This document shows positions 28,720 through 38,512 of a stretch of DNA of 64,000 bases, piece by piece; positions within the stretch are counted from its first letter, which is position 1; every line of letters begins with the position of its first letter. The DNA is from Bacillota bacterium (GTDB lineage: Bacteria; Bacillota; Dethiobacteria; DTU022): the NCBI GenBank assembly GCA_011389985.1, contig JAABTH010000008.1, forward strand, positions 1-64,000, given 5' to 3'. The position numbers were made by a program, and so were the translations under genes. Below the pieces are notes generated by a model that made no database searches, was not told the DNA's origin, and saw only the letters and a list, made by a program, of their open reading frames with translations.

Positions 28720-28924
28720 AACCTAAACATATCCCTCCTTTACATAACGTCAAAAACAAAAAAAACCTACCTGTTATTATATCATTGCTTTACTTACGAA
28801 AAAAGAGTAATTTTCATATCAACTAAAAAAGTGAAGAAAACAAAAATAATTTTAATAAAAAGGAATGGAAAAAGCAATAGATAGAGAATATAAGTAATAA
28901 TAATTTCCCGGGGAGGATATTGCT

Positions 28925-31900
28925 ATGGATTTAAGCCCAAACGCCCGCATTACTTACGAAAAACGTTACCTGATCAAAGATGAGAAAGGCAGCCCCATCG
29001 AAAAACCCGAAGACCTGTTGCGCAGAGTTTCAGCAAATATTGCCTCCATAGAAAAAAATTATGGAAAAGATGATCAAGATATTGAAGAGATCGAAAAATC
29101 ATTTTACAACATGATGGCAAATGCTGAATTTATGCCCAATTCACCGACGCTTATGAATGCGGGGCGAGAACTCCAACAGTTAAGCGCCTGTTTCGTGTTA
29201 CCGCTGGAAGATAGTATGGAGGGGATATTTACCGCCCTTAAGAATATGGCTCTGGTTCAGAAAACCGGTGGCGGAACCGGTTTTGCCTTCGATCGACTGC
29301 GCCCGAGCAATGATCTCGTGAGATCAACAAACGGAGTAGCCAGCGGACCATTATCATTTCTAAAGATATTTGATGCTGCAACTGAAGCAGTTAAACAGGG
29401 AGGGACCAGGCGCGGCGCCAACATGGGCTCGCTAATTTATAACCACCCTAATATCCTTGAATTTATTATCTGTAAAGAAAACGAAGATGAAATTAACAAT
29501 TTCAACTTATCAGTCACTGTTTCCGATGAATTTATGAAAAAAGCCATCGGCGATGATCCCGATCCTCTTTATAACCTGATCAACCCCCGGACAAAAGAAA
29601 TATATTGCGACCCTGAAACCGGCAACCCAGTTCAGCTGGATGCCAGGGAAGTTTTTGATCTGATTGTTCAAAAAGCCTGGGGAAAGGGCGACCCGGGTAT
29701 AATCTTTATAGACCGGATGAACCAGTTTAACCCCACCCCTAATATTGGTATTTATGAAACGACTAATCCCTGTATCCCCGAAGATACTTTTATCATGACC
29801 ACCGCAGGCCCAAAGACAGTCAAAAATCTAATCGGAGTTAAGTCAACCTTAATAATTAACGGCATGCCATACCAAACCAGCAAAAGGGGCTTTTTCTCTA
29901 CCGGTAAAAAGCGGCTTTTATCAATCAAAACAAGGGAAGGCTTTAAGGTAAGAGCGACTGTCGATCATCCACTGCTCAGGGTAAATAAAAAAACCCGTTA
30001 CAGTATGGAAACTGAATGGATAGACGCAGGCGCATTAAAGACGGGAGATGAATTGGTTCTCCATAATCATTATTCATTTAAAGAATGGCCGGGGCTCTAT
30101 AGTGAAGATGAGGGTTACCTGATTGGCCTGTTAATCGGTGACGGCACCCTAAAGAAAGATAAAGCGCTTCTATCCGCCTGGCCAGACCACGGCAACCGAG
30201 GCATTATCAACAAATCTTTTGAGGCAGCCCAAACCTTGCCGTGCCGAGCAGATTTTAAAGGCTGGTGGAAAGTAAGCAACCGCAATGAATATAGAATGAG
30301 CCTCGCCTCTTTAAAAAAAGTAGCTCTCTCCCTTGGTATGCGGCCTGGCGATAAAGCTATCACACCATTCCTTGAAACTTCTACTTCATCAGCCTTCGGC
30401 AAAGGTCTGCTTAAAGGTATTTTTGATGCTGATGGTTCTGTACAGGGCTCACAGGAAAAAGGGCTATCAGTGAGGCTGGCCCAAAGTGACCTGGCCAGAC
30501 TGGAAGCGATTCAGCGTATGCTGGCCCGTTTTGGTATTATCAGTACTATTTATAGAGAGAGAAGAAAAAAAGGTCAGACAAAACTACCTGATGGCAGGGG
30601 CGCTTATAAGATTTACAACATTAAAGCTCAACACGAGCTGATTATAACCAAAGACAACTTAATCAGGTTCGCAGAGATGGTAGGCTTCAACGATACAGCC
30701 AAAAAGTGCCGTCTTGCCACCGCACTAAAACAGTATAAAAGAAAATTAAATCGTGAGCGCTACACCGTAACGATAGATTCAATCACTCCCGATCAAATTG
30801 AGGATGTTTATGACGTACAGGTTCCCGGCATTAACTCCTTTGATGCAAACGGAATCATCGTTCATAACTGTGGCGAACAACCACTGCTGCCTTATGAAGC
30901 ATGTTGTCTCGGTTCAATCAACCTCGGTAAGTTTGTATCTGAAAAACAAAAGATTGAATGGGATAAGCTTGCAAAAACTGTTAAAACTGCAGTCCGTTTT
31001 CTTGACAATGTGATAGATGCCAGTAATTACGTAATTCCTGAAATAGCCGCCATGCACAAAGAAGGCAACCGTAAAATAGGCCTGGGCATAATGGGCTGGC
31101 ATGACATGCTGGTCAGGCTTGGCATAAATTATGACAATGAAAAAGCAATTGAAACTGCTGAAGAAGTAATGCAGTTTATAAATTCAGAAGCAAAAAAAGA
31201 GTCAGTTGTTCTGGCTGCTGAAAGGGATGTATACCCCAATTTTAAGGGAAGTATTCATGATAACGGTAAAACCGAAGACCGGGTTCGAAATGCTACCCGG
31301 ACTACTATAGCTCCAACAGGTACTATCTCCATACTGGCCAGTGCCAGCAGCGGCATTGAACCTTATTTCAGCATAGCATTTATCAGAAAAAATATTTTAG
31401 GTGGTCTAGATCTACCAGAGGTTAATCCTGTGTTCCTGGAATTTGCACAAAAAGAAGGGTTTTATAGTGATGAATTGATCAAGGAGATTGCAAGTACCGG
31501 TAAAATACCGGAAGATTCGGATATACCGGGTAAGTATAAAGAATTATTTAAAACTGCTATGGAAATAGATTTCAGCTGGCATGTTCGCCATCAGGCAGCT
31601 TTTCAGAGACATACCGACAACGCTGTCAGCAAGACAATAAACCTGAAGCAGGAAGCTACTGCGGATGATGTTAAAAATGCCTATATAACCGCATGGGAAG
31701 CTGGATGTAAAGGCATTACGATATACAGGGACAGCTCAAGAACCAAGCAGGTCCTAAATGTCGGGGACGGACAATCAGAAGAAACTATTAAACCGACTAA
31801 GCGGCCGAAAACTTTAAGCGGTAACACAACCAGTATCAGAACTGCTCTCGGCAATCTTTTTGTAACAGTTAACACTGCAGACACCAAACCATTTGAACTA

Positions 31901-32242
31901 TTTGCCCAGATTGGTAAAGCAGGCAGCGATGTAGTTGCTTTCACAGAAGCGATAGCCCGCCTGATATCACTGGCCTTACGTTGCGGAGTTAGTGTGGACG
32001 AAATCGTAACTCAGCTCGAAGGTATTGGTGGCGCCAGATCCGTAGGTTTTGGTCCAAACCGCATTATGAGCGTACCTGATGCTATCGGCCAGGCGCTACG
32101 TAAATTGGCCCTGGTTGAAGCCGGTGATGAAGTCCTTAATGGCAATCACCAGCTTGAAATTTGCCCTGACTGCGGCACATGTGCCCTTATAAGGGCTGAA
32201 GGTTGTTTAAAATGCGAAGCCTGTGGTTTTAGCGAATGTTAA
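28925..32242 (+). CDS. nrdJ: Adenosylcobalamin-dependent (class II) ribonucleoside-diphosphate reductase with an in-frame intein
   Basis: LSACFVLPLEDSMEGIF, KTGGGTGFAFDRLRP, GTRRGANMG, CGEQPLLPYEACCLGSINL, ATRTTIAPTGTISILA; C-terminal CPDCG..CxxCG. Confidence 0.95.
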   Translation: MDLSPNARITYEKRYLIKDEKGSPIEKPEDLLRRVSANIASIEKNYGKDDQDIEEIEKSFYNMMANAEFMPNSPTLMNAGRELQQLSACFVLPLEDSMEGIFTALKNMALVQKTGGGTGFAFDRLRPSNDLVRSTNGVASGPLSFLKIFDAATEAVKQGGTRRGANMGSLIYNHPNILEFIICKENEDEINNFNLSVTVSDEFMKKAIGDDPDPLYNLINPRTKEIYCDPETGNPVQLDAREVFDLIVQKAWGKGDPGIIFIDRMNQFNPTPNIGIYETTNPCIPEDTFIMTTAGPKTVKNLIGVKSTLIINGMPYQTSKRGFFSTGKKRLLSIKTREGFKVRATVDHPLLRVNKKTRYSMETEWIDAGALKTGDELVLHNHYSFKEWPGLYSEDEGYLIGLLIGDGTLKKDKALLSAWPDHGNRGIINKSFEAAQTLPCRADFKGWWKVSNRNEYRMSLASLKKVALSLGMRPGDKAITPFLETSTSSAFGKGLLKGIFDADGSVQGSQEKGLSVRLAQSDLARLEAIQRMLARFGIISTIYRERRKKGQTKLPDGRGAYKIYNIKAQHELIITKDNLIRFAEMVGFNDTAKKCRLATALKQYKRKLNRERYTVTIDSITPDQIEDVYDVQVPGINSFDANGIIVHNCGEQPLLPYEACCLGSINLGKFVSEKQKIEWDKLAKTVKTAVRFLDNVIDASNYVIPEIAAMHKEGNRKIGLGIMGWHDMLVRLGINYDNEKAIETAEEVMQFINSEAKKESVVLAAERDVYPNFKGSIHDNGKTEDRVRNATRTTIAPTGTISILASASSGIEPYFSIAFIRKNILGGLDLPEVNPVFLEFAQKEGFYSDELIKEIASTGKIPEDSDIPGKYKELFKTAMEIDFSWHVRHQAAFQRHTDNAVSKTINLKQEATADDVKNAYITAWEAGCKGITIYRDSSRTKQVLNVGDGQSEETIKPTKRPKTLSGNTTSIRTALGNLFVTVNTADTKPFELFAQIGKAGSDVVAFTEAIARLISLALRCGVSVDEIVTQLEGIGGARSVGFGPNRIMSVPDAIGQALRKLALVEAGDEVLNGNHQLEICPDCGTCALIRAEGCLKCEACGFSEC
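29771..30868 (+). mobile_element. Intein (366 aa) with LAGLIDADG-type homing endonuclease inside nrdJ
   Basis: Starts at Cys (NP|CIPEDTFIMT), block-B-like ATVDHPLL, GLLIGDGTL and GIFDADGSV, C-terminal VYDVQVPGINSFDANGIIVHN|C; frame preserved. Confidence 0.95.
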
Positions 32243-32397
32243 GAATTGAATAATGTTTTTTTCTATTTACCTATAAATAGGAAGGATATTTCCATTTAGT
32301 AGCGAATAAGTTGTGATATGGATAATGTCAGTTCATTTTCCATTTAAGGAAAGATCGGTTATCAGTTAATGTTTTCTTTGCTTAGGAGGTTATTGCT

Positions 32398-33036
32398 TTG
32401 AAGGTAGATAAGAGTTCACTTGAGGAAATAGAATCAATAATTTCCAAAATTCAGGGAGTAGTCTCTGGAAAATTAGCATACCAGAATGGTGAGATTGTTG
32501 AGATTCACATTCTCGCAAACTCCAAACGTAACCCCAAGCAAATTGTGCGCGACATTGAATCTGCAATTCTCGTAAAAATGGGAATTGAAATGGATCATAA
32601 GAAAATCAGTATAGCCCAGCTTAGCCCTGAAGAGCCCATACCGGTTAAATCAGGAGATCGGTATAAATTTAGAAGTATTAGTTACAAAGCAGAAAATGGT
32701 GAAACCGAAATAGTTGTTACAATTGATAATAGTAAAAAATCATATTCAGCTAAAGCTTCAGGTCCCAATATTGAGCAAAACCGTTTAAGACTTATATCAA
32801 CAGCCACCTTGTCCGCAATAGAACAGTGTATGAACAATTCCGGAACGCTGGTTTCAGGTAATGTCCAAAAAATTGTATTATGCGGCAAACCAGCCATAGC
32901 GGTTACAGTTAACCACAGATCAAATCATCATGAAGAAATTCTTTTAGGGACAGCGCTTATCAAAGGAGATGATTTCGAGTCGACTATCCGAGCTACCTTA
33001 GATGCCGTTAATAGAAGAATTTCTTTAGTTAATTAG
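32398..33036 (+). CDS. Conserved-looking hypothetical protein
   Basis: 212-aa ORF with GGAGG upstream; MKVDKSSLEEIESIISKIQGVVSGKLAYQNGEIVEIHILANSKRNPKQIVRDIESAI. Confidence 0.7.
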   Translation: MKVDKSSLEEIESIISKIQGVVSGKLAYQNGEIVEIHILANSKRNPKQIVRDIESAILVKMGIEMDHKKISIAQLSPEEPIPVKSGDRYKFRSISYKAENGETEIVVTIDNSKKSYSAKASGPNIEQNRLRLISTATLSAIEQCMNNSGTLVSGNVQKIVLCGKPAIAVTVNHRSNHHEEILLGTALIKGDDFESTIRATLDAVNRRISLVN

Positions 33037-33159
33037 TTTATATTTGAAGCCGGCAGCAGTTAGGGAAATATTTTAATCACAAACGAGCGAATACTGAGCG
33101 GAGCGTCGCCAGCGGCAATAGCGGAAAACCGTTGAGCTACCTGTAAAGGGGGCTTAATC

Positions 33160-33237
33160 ATGAAGCAGACCCTGGTAAAGGCGCTCGTAACACTGGCTGG
33201 CATTATTCTGGCCGGTGCTGCAATGTTTAGATGGTAA
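33160..33237 (+). CDS. Predicted 25-aa single-TM microprotein
   Basis: AAGGGGG then ATG: MKQTLVKALVTLAGIILAGAAMFRW; below the ORF-track length cut-off. Confidence 0.45.
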   Translation: MKQTLVKALVTLAGIILAGAAMFRW

Positions 33238-33279
33238 TTATATAATAAACTGTCTGCCGGCTTTATTAAAAAAAGGTGA

Positions 33280-34599
33280 TTGCACATGAATAACAACATC
33301 CCAAGAAAAGCATTAGTATATATTGCAATTCTCACCTGCATCGCAATTGCCGTTATTTACTATTCTATTAACATGATGGATTGGTCACGGGTAAACCATT
33401 TTCCAGTTCTGGTTTTCCTTCTTCTTATTGTATTAGCCGATTCATACCCCGTTACACTACCCCGGGGTGGTAGCGTAACAGTCAGTTTAGCAGTTAATGC
33501 CGCTTCAATATTATTATTTCAGCCGTTTATTGTTATCATTATCACCATTGCCAGAGATTTATTCCTTTTACTCAAAGGAAACAATCGCATCAAAAACCTA
33601 TTTAACATTTCACAAGTATCTGTATCTACCGGTGTTGCCGCTATACTATACAGACTGCTTACCCCTGCAAGTCCTGATTTTTCATTTGGGCACATACCTG
33701 CTTTTATAGCAGCTATGTTGGTAATTTTTTTACTTAACCCAACTTTCGTTACTCTAATATTAGCCTTAACCCAAGATGAAAAACCCTATGCAATCTGGCT
33801 GGTCAATTTGAAGTGGTGCTCACTAAATTTTGCCAGTATGGCTCCACTGGGAGCGCTTATTGCAGTTATTTACATAAACATCGGTTTTTGGGGACTGGTA
33901 TTATTCTTACTGCCTCTTATCCTGGCCCGTCACACTTTCCAATCTTACATGCAAATGCGTCAAACATTTTTAGACACTATTAAAAGTCTATCAGTAGCTA
34001 TTGACGCCAAAGACCCCTACACAAAAGGTCATTCTTCACGCGTAGCCAACTACGTTGTTTCTCTTGCGCGGGAGATGAAAATGCCGGAGGACAAGGTGGA
34101 AATATTGCAGTATATTGCCCTGATTCATGATGTGGGTAAAGTTTCAATACCTGAAGATATTCTAAAAAAAGATCAACTGCTCTCTGATGAAGAGTTTGGT
34201 ATAATGCGAACTCACTGCGAAGCCGGAGCAGAAGTGCTTCAAAGCATTAAATTTTTTGCACCGGCTTCAGATATTATCAGGCATCATCATGAACGCTGGG
34301 ATGGATTGGGTTATCCTGACCATATCAAAGGTGAGCAAATCCCGATAAGCGCCCGTATTCTGGCCGTTGCCGATGCTTTTGATGCGATGACAAGCGACAG
34401 ACCTTACAGAAAAGCATTAAAACCCAATATTGCTTTAAAAGAACTTGAAGATGGATCAGGATCACAGTTTGATCCTAAAGTAGTTGAAGCTTTTATACGC
34501 ATTTCCTCCAAACTGGATACATGCACTAATGATAACGATTGTTTTAATGGCACAATAACAAAGGATAATGAAATCATCAAAAATAAAATTTATCATTAG
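33280..34599 (+). CDS. Membrane HD-GYP domain protein (putative c-di-GMP phosphodiesterase)
   Basis: N-terminal TM region; SVAIDAKDPYTKGHSSRVANY, ALIHDVGKVSIPEDIL, HHERWDGLGYPDHIKGEQIP. Confidence 0.9.
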   Translation: MHMNNNIPRKALVYIAILTCIAIAVIYYSINMMDWSRVNHFPVLVFLLLIVLADSYPVTLPRGGSVTVSLAVNAASILLFQPFIVIIITIARDLFLLLKGNNRIKNLFNISQVSVSTGVAAILYRLLTPASPDFSFGHIPAFIAAMLVIFLLNPTFVTLILALTQDEKPYAIWLVNLKWCSLNFASMAPLGALIAVIYINIGFWGLVLFLLPLILARHTFQSYMQMRQTFLDTIKSLSVAIDAKDPYTKGHSSRVANYVVSLAREMKMPEDKVEILQYIALIHDVGKVSIPEDILKKDQLLSDEEFGIMRTHCEAGAEVLQSIKFFAPASDIIRHHHERWDGLGYPDHIKGEQIPISARILAVADAFDAMTSDRPYRKALKPNIALKELEDGSGSQFDPKVVEAFIRISSKLDTCTNDNDCFNGTITKDNEIIKNKIYH

Positions 34600-34625
34600 C
34601 CTGAACTGATAAGGAGGACCTATTT

Positions 34626-35171
34626 TTGTTATGGGAAGCCATTCTGCTGGGAATTATTATCGGATGGTTAATAAAAGGCAGAATAAAGAATTTAAATAAT
34701 ATAGAATTAAAAGGTTGGCCACTTATTATTTGCGCCACTGCTATACAGGCTTTCTTATTGATTGATTTTAACTACTTATCAGGTTATCTCTCCTTATATT
34801 ACCGATACCTATACATCTTTTCTTTTATGCTGCTTCTATTGTTTGTCCTTATGCAAAAACGTCAAGCAGGTATTATTATAATTGGATTTGGCATTTTGTT
34901 GAACTTAATTGTCATAACTGCAAACCAGGGGAAAATGCCCGTTGATACTATCAGATTGCCTGAAACTGTTGTAACCGAGCTTTCTTCCGGTGAAATGAGT
35001 CCATTTCACAACACTGCAGATGATACTACCAGCTTTAGATTACTTGGCGACTGGATACCAGTCTGGTATAAAAAGAACAGGTTGCTGAGTATTGGTGATA
35101 TATTATTGGCGGTAGGAGTTATAATTTATATTCCCGCTAACATGAAATTAAAATATAAACCCAAACATTAA
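34626..35171 (+). CDS. DUF5317-like membrane protein
   Basis: MLWEAILLGIIIGWLIKGRIKNLNNIELKGWPLIICATAIQ; multiple TMs; LGDWIPV near the C-terminus. Confidence 0.7.
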   Translation: MLWEAILLGIIIGWLIKGRIKNLNNIELKGWPLIICATAIQAFLLIDFNYLSGYLSLYYRYLYIFSFMLLLLFVLMQKRQAGIIIIGFGILLNLIVITANQGKMPVDTIRLPETVVTELSSGEMSPFHNTADDTTSFRLLGDWIPVWYKKNRLLSIGDILLAVGVIIYIPANMKLKYKPKH

Positions 35172-35253
35172 GAGTTTTCTTTCACGTCACCTAACGCTTA
35201 CGCGACTTATATTTAGTAGACTGAGTCCATGCAAAGTGTAAAATCACCGTAGG

Positions 35254-35282
35254 AAAAAGCCACCTTTGAGGTGGCTTTTTTA
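35254..35282 (+). terminator. Terminator between DUF5317 and the tRNA cluster
   Basis: AAAAAGCCACCTTTGAGGTGGCTTTTTT. Confidence 0.8.
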
Positions 35283-35308
35283 AGTTCCAATTAAAGCTTT
35301 AATTTAAC

Positions 35309-35398
35309 TGGTGCCGGAGACCGGAATCGAACCGGTACGACCATGTTATGGTCGAGGGATTTTAAGTCCCTTGCGTCTGCCTGTTCCGCCACTCCGGC
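35309..35398 (-). tRNA. tRNA-Leu (TAA)
   Basis: Minus-strand GCCGGAG..CTCCGGCACCA with long variable arm; loop ACTTAAAAT. Confidence 0.94.
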
Positions 35399-35405
35399 GA
35401 AAGTT

Positions 35406-35478
35406 GGAGGCGACACCCGGATTCGAACCGGGGATGAAGGATTTGCAGTCCTCTGCCTTACCACTTGGCTATGTCGCC
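35406..35478 (-). tRNA. tRNA-Cys (GCA)
   Basis: Minus-strand GGCGACA..TGTCGCCTCCA, loop CTGCAAA. Confidence 0.94.
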
Positions 35479-35485
35479 AAAAAAA

Positions 35486-35560
35486 TGGAGCGGAAGACGA
35501 GATTCGAACTCGCGACCCTCGCCTTGGCAAGGCGATGCTCTACCACTGAGCTACTCCCGC
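35486..35560 (-). tRNA. tRNA-Gly (GCC)
   Basis: Minus-strand GCGGGAGTAGCTCAGTGGTAGAGC.., loop TTGCCAA, CCA encoded. Confidence 0.95.
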
Positions 35561-35565
35561 ATACC

Positions 35566-35641
<76 letters not shown>

Positions 35642-35645
35642 AATA

Positions 35646-35722
35646 TGGCGGAGCTGACGGGACTCGAACCCGCGGTCTTCGGCTTGACAGGCCGATATGT
35701 TAACCAACTACACCACAGCTCC
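35646..35722 (-). tRNA. tRNA-Asp (GTC)
   Basis: Minus-strand GGAGCTGTGGTGTAGTTGGTTAACA.., loop CTGTCAA, CCA encoded. Confidence 0.95.
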
Positions 35723-35789
35723 ATTCGCATAAATAAGTATACAAAAGGCTTTATGAAAAGTCAACACAATAAGGGTCTCTTCAAGAAAT

Positions 35790-36500
35790 TTATTCAAGCG
35801 ATAAGGTTTTAGGCGACTTTTTTGTTTTCACTTCATGCTGTAGTCTTTTCAAGCGCTCATCTTCTGCCGAGCTGTAGTAGATCAGGCTTTGAAGCTCTAT
35901 AGTTAGATCGGCATTATGAACATGTACTCCTTCAGGCACATTGAGTTTAATCGGTGCGAAGTTCAAAATTGCACTTACACCATGTTTTGTAACCAGATCT
36001 ACAGTTTCCTGGGCTGACATTGCCGGAACCGTTATAATAGCAACTTTAATACCATGCTCTTCAATAAACGATGGGGCTTCGTCTATAGAATAGATGTTAA
36101 TTTCATCAATTTTTTTACCAATCAAGCGAGGATCCTGATCAAAAACAGCGAGAACGTCAACATATGGGTTTTTTGTAGAATTATAACGGGTCAGGGCTGT
36201 TCCCAGATTACCTGCACCAATGATAACTGTTTTAATTGTTTCATCAAGGCCTATTATTTTAATTATTTTTTCCCTCAGGTAAGCGGTGTTGTAACCGGCT
36301 CCGCGTGTTCCGAAAGCGCCAAAATATGCCAAATCTTTACGGATTTGTTCAGCCGTAAATCCGGACTCTTTACTTAGTTCTTTCGAAGAGATCATGTCCA
36401 CCCTGCGTTCGATTAACTGATCCAAAATACGGAGATAAACGGGTAGCCTTTTAATAACTGACTTTGAGATAGCACGATCAGGCATCAATATATCCTCCAA
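35790..36500 (-). CDS. rex: Redox-sensing transcriptional repressor Rex
   Basis: ISKSVIKRLPVYLRILDQL, LAYFGAFGTRGAGY, VIIGAGNLGTAL. Confidence 0.95.
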   Translation of the reverse strand: MEDILMPDRAISKSVIKRLPVYLRILDQLIERRVDMISSKELSKESGFTAEQIRKDLAYFGAFGTRGAGYNTAYLREKIIKIIGLDETIKTVIIGAGNLGTALTRYNSTKNPYVDVLAVFDQDPRLIGKKIDEINIYSIDEAPSFIEEHGIKVAIITVPAMSAQETVDLVTKHGVSAILNFAPIKLNVPEGVHVHNADLTIELQSLIYYSSAEDERLKRLQHEVKTKKSPKTLSLE

Positions 36501-36508
36501 GAATCTTC

Positions 36509-37543
36509 TTATTTTCTGCGGCCCAGTAAGTCTCGGGCCAGACCTTCCAGTAATTCAGCTTTTTTCACACTGATCGATTTCATTTTACTAATAGTATTAA
36601 TTGAAGCTGTCGCATATTCTTCGGCTTTTTGATATGTATATTCGAGCCCGTCACCTGTGAGAACTGCCTGAACAGCATGATTAAAATAATCAGCGTTGCT
36701 ATCTTTTTGTTTTATATAGTTATTAAGCAATTTAGCTGTTTCTTTATCTGCGGTCTGCATGGTGCGAATTAATGGCAATGTTATAACCCTGTTATTTAAA
36801 TCGCCATATAATGGCTTCCCTGTTTCTTTGCCATTATCCGAGTAATCAAGGTAATCATCAATGATCTGAAAAGCTACACCAAGATTATAACCATATTCCG
36901 CCCATAAAATTAGTTCTTCAGGTTCACCGCCGCCAACCAGGCTGCCAGCTTCACAACAACCGGCAAAAAAAGACGCGCTTTTTTTACCAATCCACTTGAA
37001 GTAATCTTCTTCTATATTAGGAGAAGCATAATCGGCAAATGCCTGCTCTATTTCCCCTTCAGCAAGGTTTTGCACGATACCTACGACAACATCCATCAAG
37101 CGCCAACTTCTCTGTTCCACGAGAATTTTATAAACCTGGCTTAAAATATAATCGCCGCAGAGAACTGCAATTTTATTACTCCACTTTCTGTGAACAGTTT
37201 CTTTCCCTCTGCGTATAGAGGCCTGATCAATGACATCGTCATGAAGCAACGATGCCGTATGCATTAGTTCCAGAGCGGCAGCAATATCGATATAAGGCTT
37301 TAAGTTCAAACCAGAACTAGAAGCAGCAGTTAAAAATAAAGCCGGACGGATTCTTTTTCCCGCACTGGTGATAATATAGCTGCCCAACATTTTTATTTCA
37401 GGGCCCGCAGTTTCTATAATCTGACCCAGTCGTTTTTCTACCAGGATCAATTCTTTTTCTATCATGCGCCAGTTATCTGCCAGTATCTCCCTGCCCCTGT
37501 CTTGTAAATATACTTTTGCTATTGCATGTTCGACATAAAACAA
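36509..37543 (-). CDS. Polyprenyl diphosphate synthase
   Basis: LLHDDVIDQASIRRG and FQIIDDYLDYSD Asp-rich motifs. Confidence 0.92.
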   Translation of the reverse strand: MFYVEHAIAKVYLQDRGREILADNWRMIEKELILVEKRLGQIIETAGPEIKMLGSYIITSAGKRIRPALFLTAASSSGLNLKPYIDIAAALELMHTASLLHDDVIDQASIRRGKETVHRKWSNKIAVLCGDYILSQVYKILVEQRSWRLMDVVVGIVQNLAEGEIEQAFADYASPNIEEDYFKWIGKKSASFFAGCCEAGSLVGGGEPEELILWAEYGYNLGVAFQIIDDYLDYSDNGKETGKPLYGDLNNRVITLPLIRTMQTADKETAKLLNNYIKQKDSNADYFNHAVQAVLTGDGLEYTYQKAEEYATASINTISKMKSISVKKAELLEGLARDLLGRRK

Positions 37544-37570
37544 TAAATATCCTTTTATAGAAGTTAACTG

Positions 37571-38143
37571 CTATTGAAAATACTGTTTTTGCACAATTAT
37601 CAGTTCGGGCGGCTGCTTCTGCCTGTTTAGCAACTCTAAATGTAAAACCGTAAACTCTTTAGTTGATAGTTTTTTACAATAGGGAATCAACTTTAGTTTT
37701 TCATAATTTCCTTCTTCGTGCCCTGGATACATTGTTATAGTTATAATTCCGCCCATATTTAGTAAGCTAAGCGCCTGACTTAGACTTTCAATTGTTGTCT
37801 GAACGTTTGTAACCAAACGTTGATCTCCACCAGGTAAATAACCAAGATTATACGTAACAGCAACAACCGGCTCTGTTATATAATCTGTTAATTTTTCATG
37901 ACCGCTTTTAATTAAAGTCACCCGTTCGTATAAAGCTGATTTTCTTAATCTCTCTGCTGTTCTTGTTAGAGCTTCTGTCTGAATATCAAAAGCATAAACA
38001 TGACCCTGTGGGCCAACTTTCTGAGCGAGGTATTCTGTATCATAACCATTGCCGGCTGTAGCATCTATAACCTGATCCCCCGGGCTGATAACCAGGTCGA
38101 GGTAACGATGTGACATATCAGTTACTTTTTTTAAAGCAAACAT
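37571..38143 (-). CDS. SAM-dependent methyltransferase (YtqB/rRNA methylase-like)
   Basis: VIDATAGNGYDTEYLA, YNLGYLPGGDQ. Confidence 0.85.
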   Translation of the reverse strand: MFALKKVTDMSHRYLDLVISPGDQVIDATAGNGYDTEYLAQKVGPQGHVYAFDIQTEALTRTAERLRKSALYERVTLIKSGHEKLTDYITEPVVAVTYNLGYLPGGDQRLVTNVQTTIESLSQALSLLNMGGIITITMYPGHEEGNYEKLKLIPYCKKLSTKEFTVLHLELLNRQKQPPELIIVQKQYFQ

Positions 38144-38157
38144 TACTATAACCTCTT

Positions 38158-38448
38158 TTAATAATTTTCGACTCGGGTTGAGATTATATCTACTCCGTTT
38201 TCCTTTTCAACATATGTAAAAATACTTTCCATAATTTTATCAGCACCCGATCCGTTATAACAAACCACAGCCAGGCCAAGCTCGGATCTTTGCCATAGAT
38301 CCTGACTGCCTACCTCTGTTACAGAAACATTAAAACGATTACGCAATCTCTGTATGAGGCTTTTTATGACCTTTCGCTTTGATTTAAGCGAGGTTGTTCC
38401 GGGAACATACAATTCCAGAAGACAGATAGCCACACGCATTGCAACCAC
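38158..38448 (-). CDS. DUF503 family protein
   Basis: LELYVPGTTSLKSKRKVIKSLIQRLRNRFNVSVTEVGSQDLWQRSELGLAVV. Confidence 0.9.
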   Translation of the reverse strand: MVAMRVAICLLELYVPGTTSLKSKRKVIKSLIQRLRNRFNVSVTEVGSQDLWQRSELGLAVVCYNGSGADKIMESIFTYVEKENGVDIISTRVENY

Positions 38449-38512
38449 CTTCGCATATTTTATTAATAAGCATACATATTTTTTACCTGTAATTTAAATG
38501 CTCTGGCATGGA

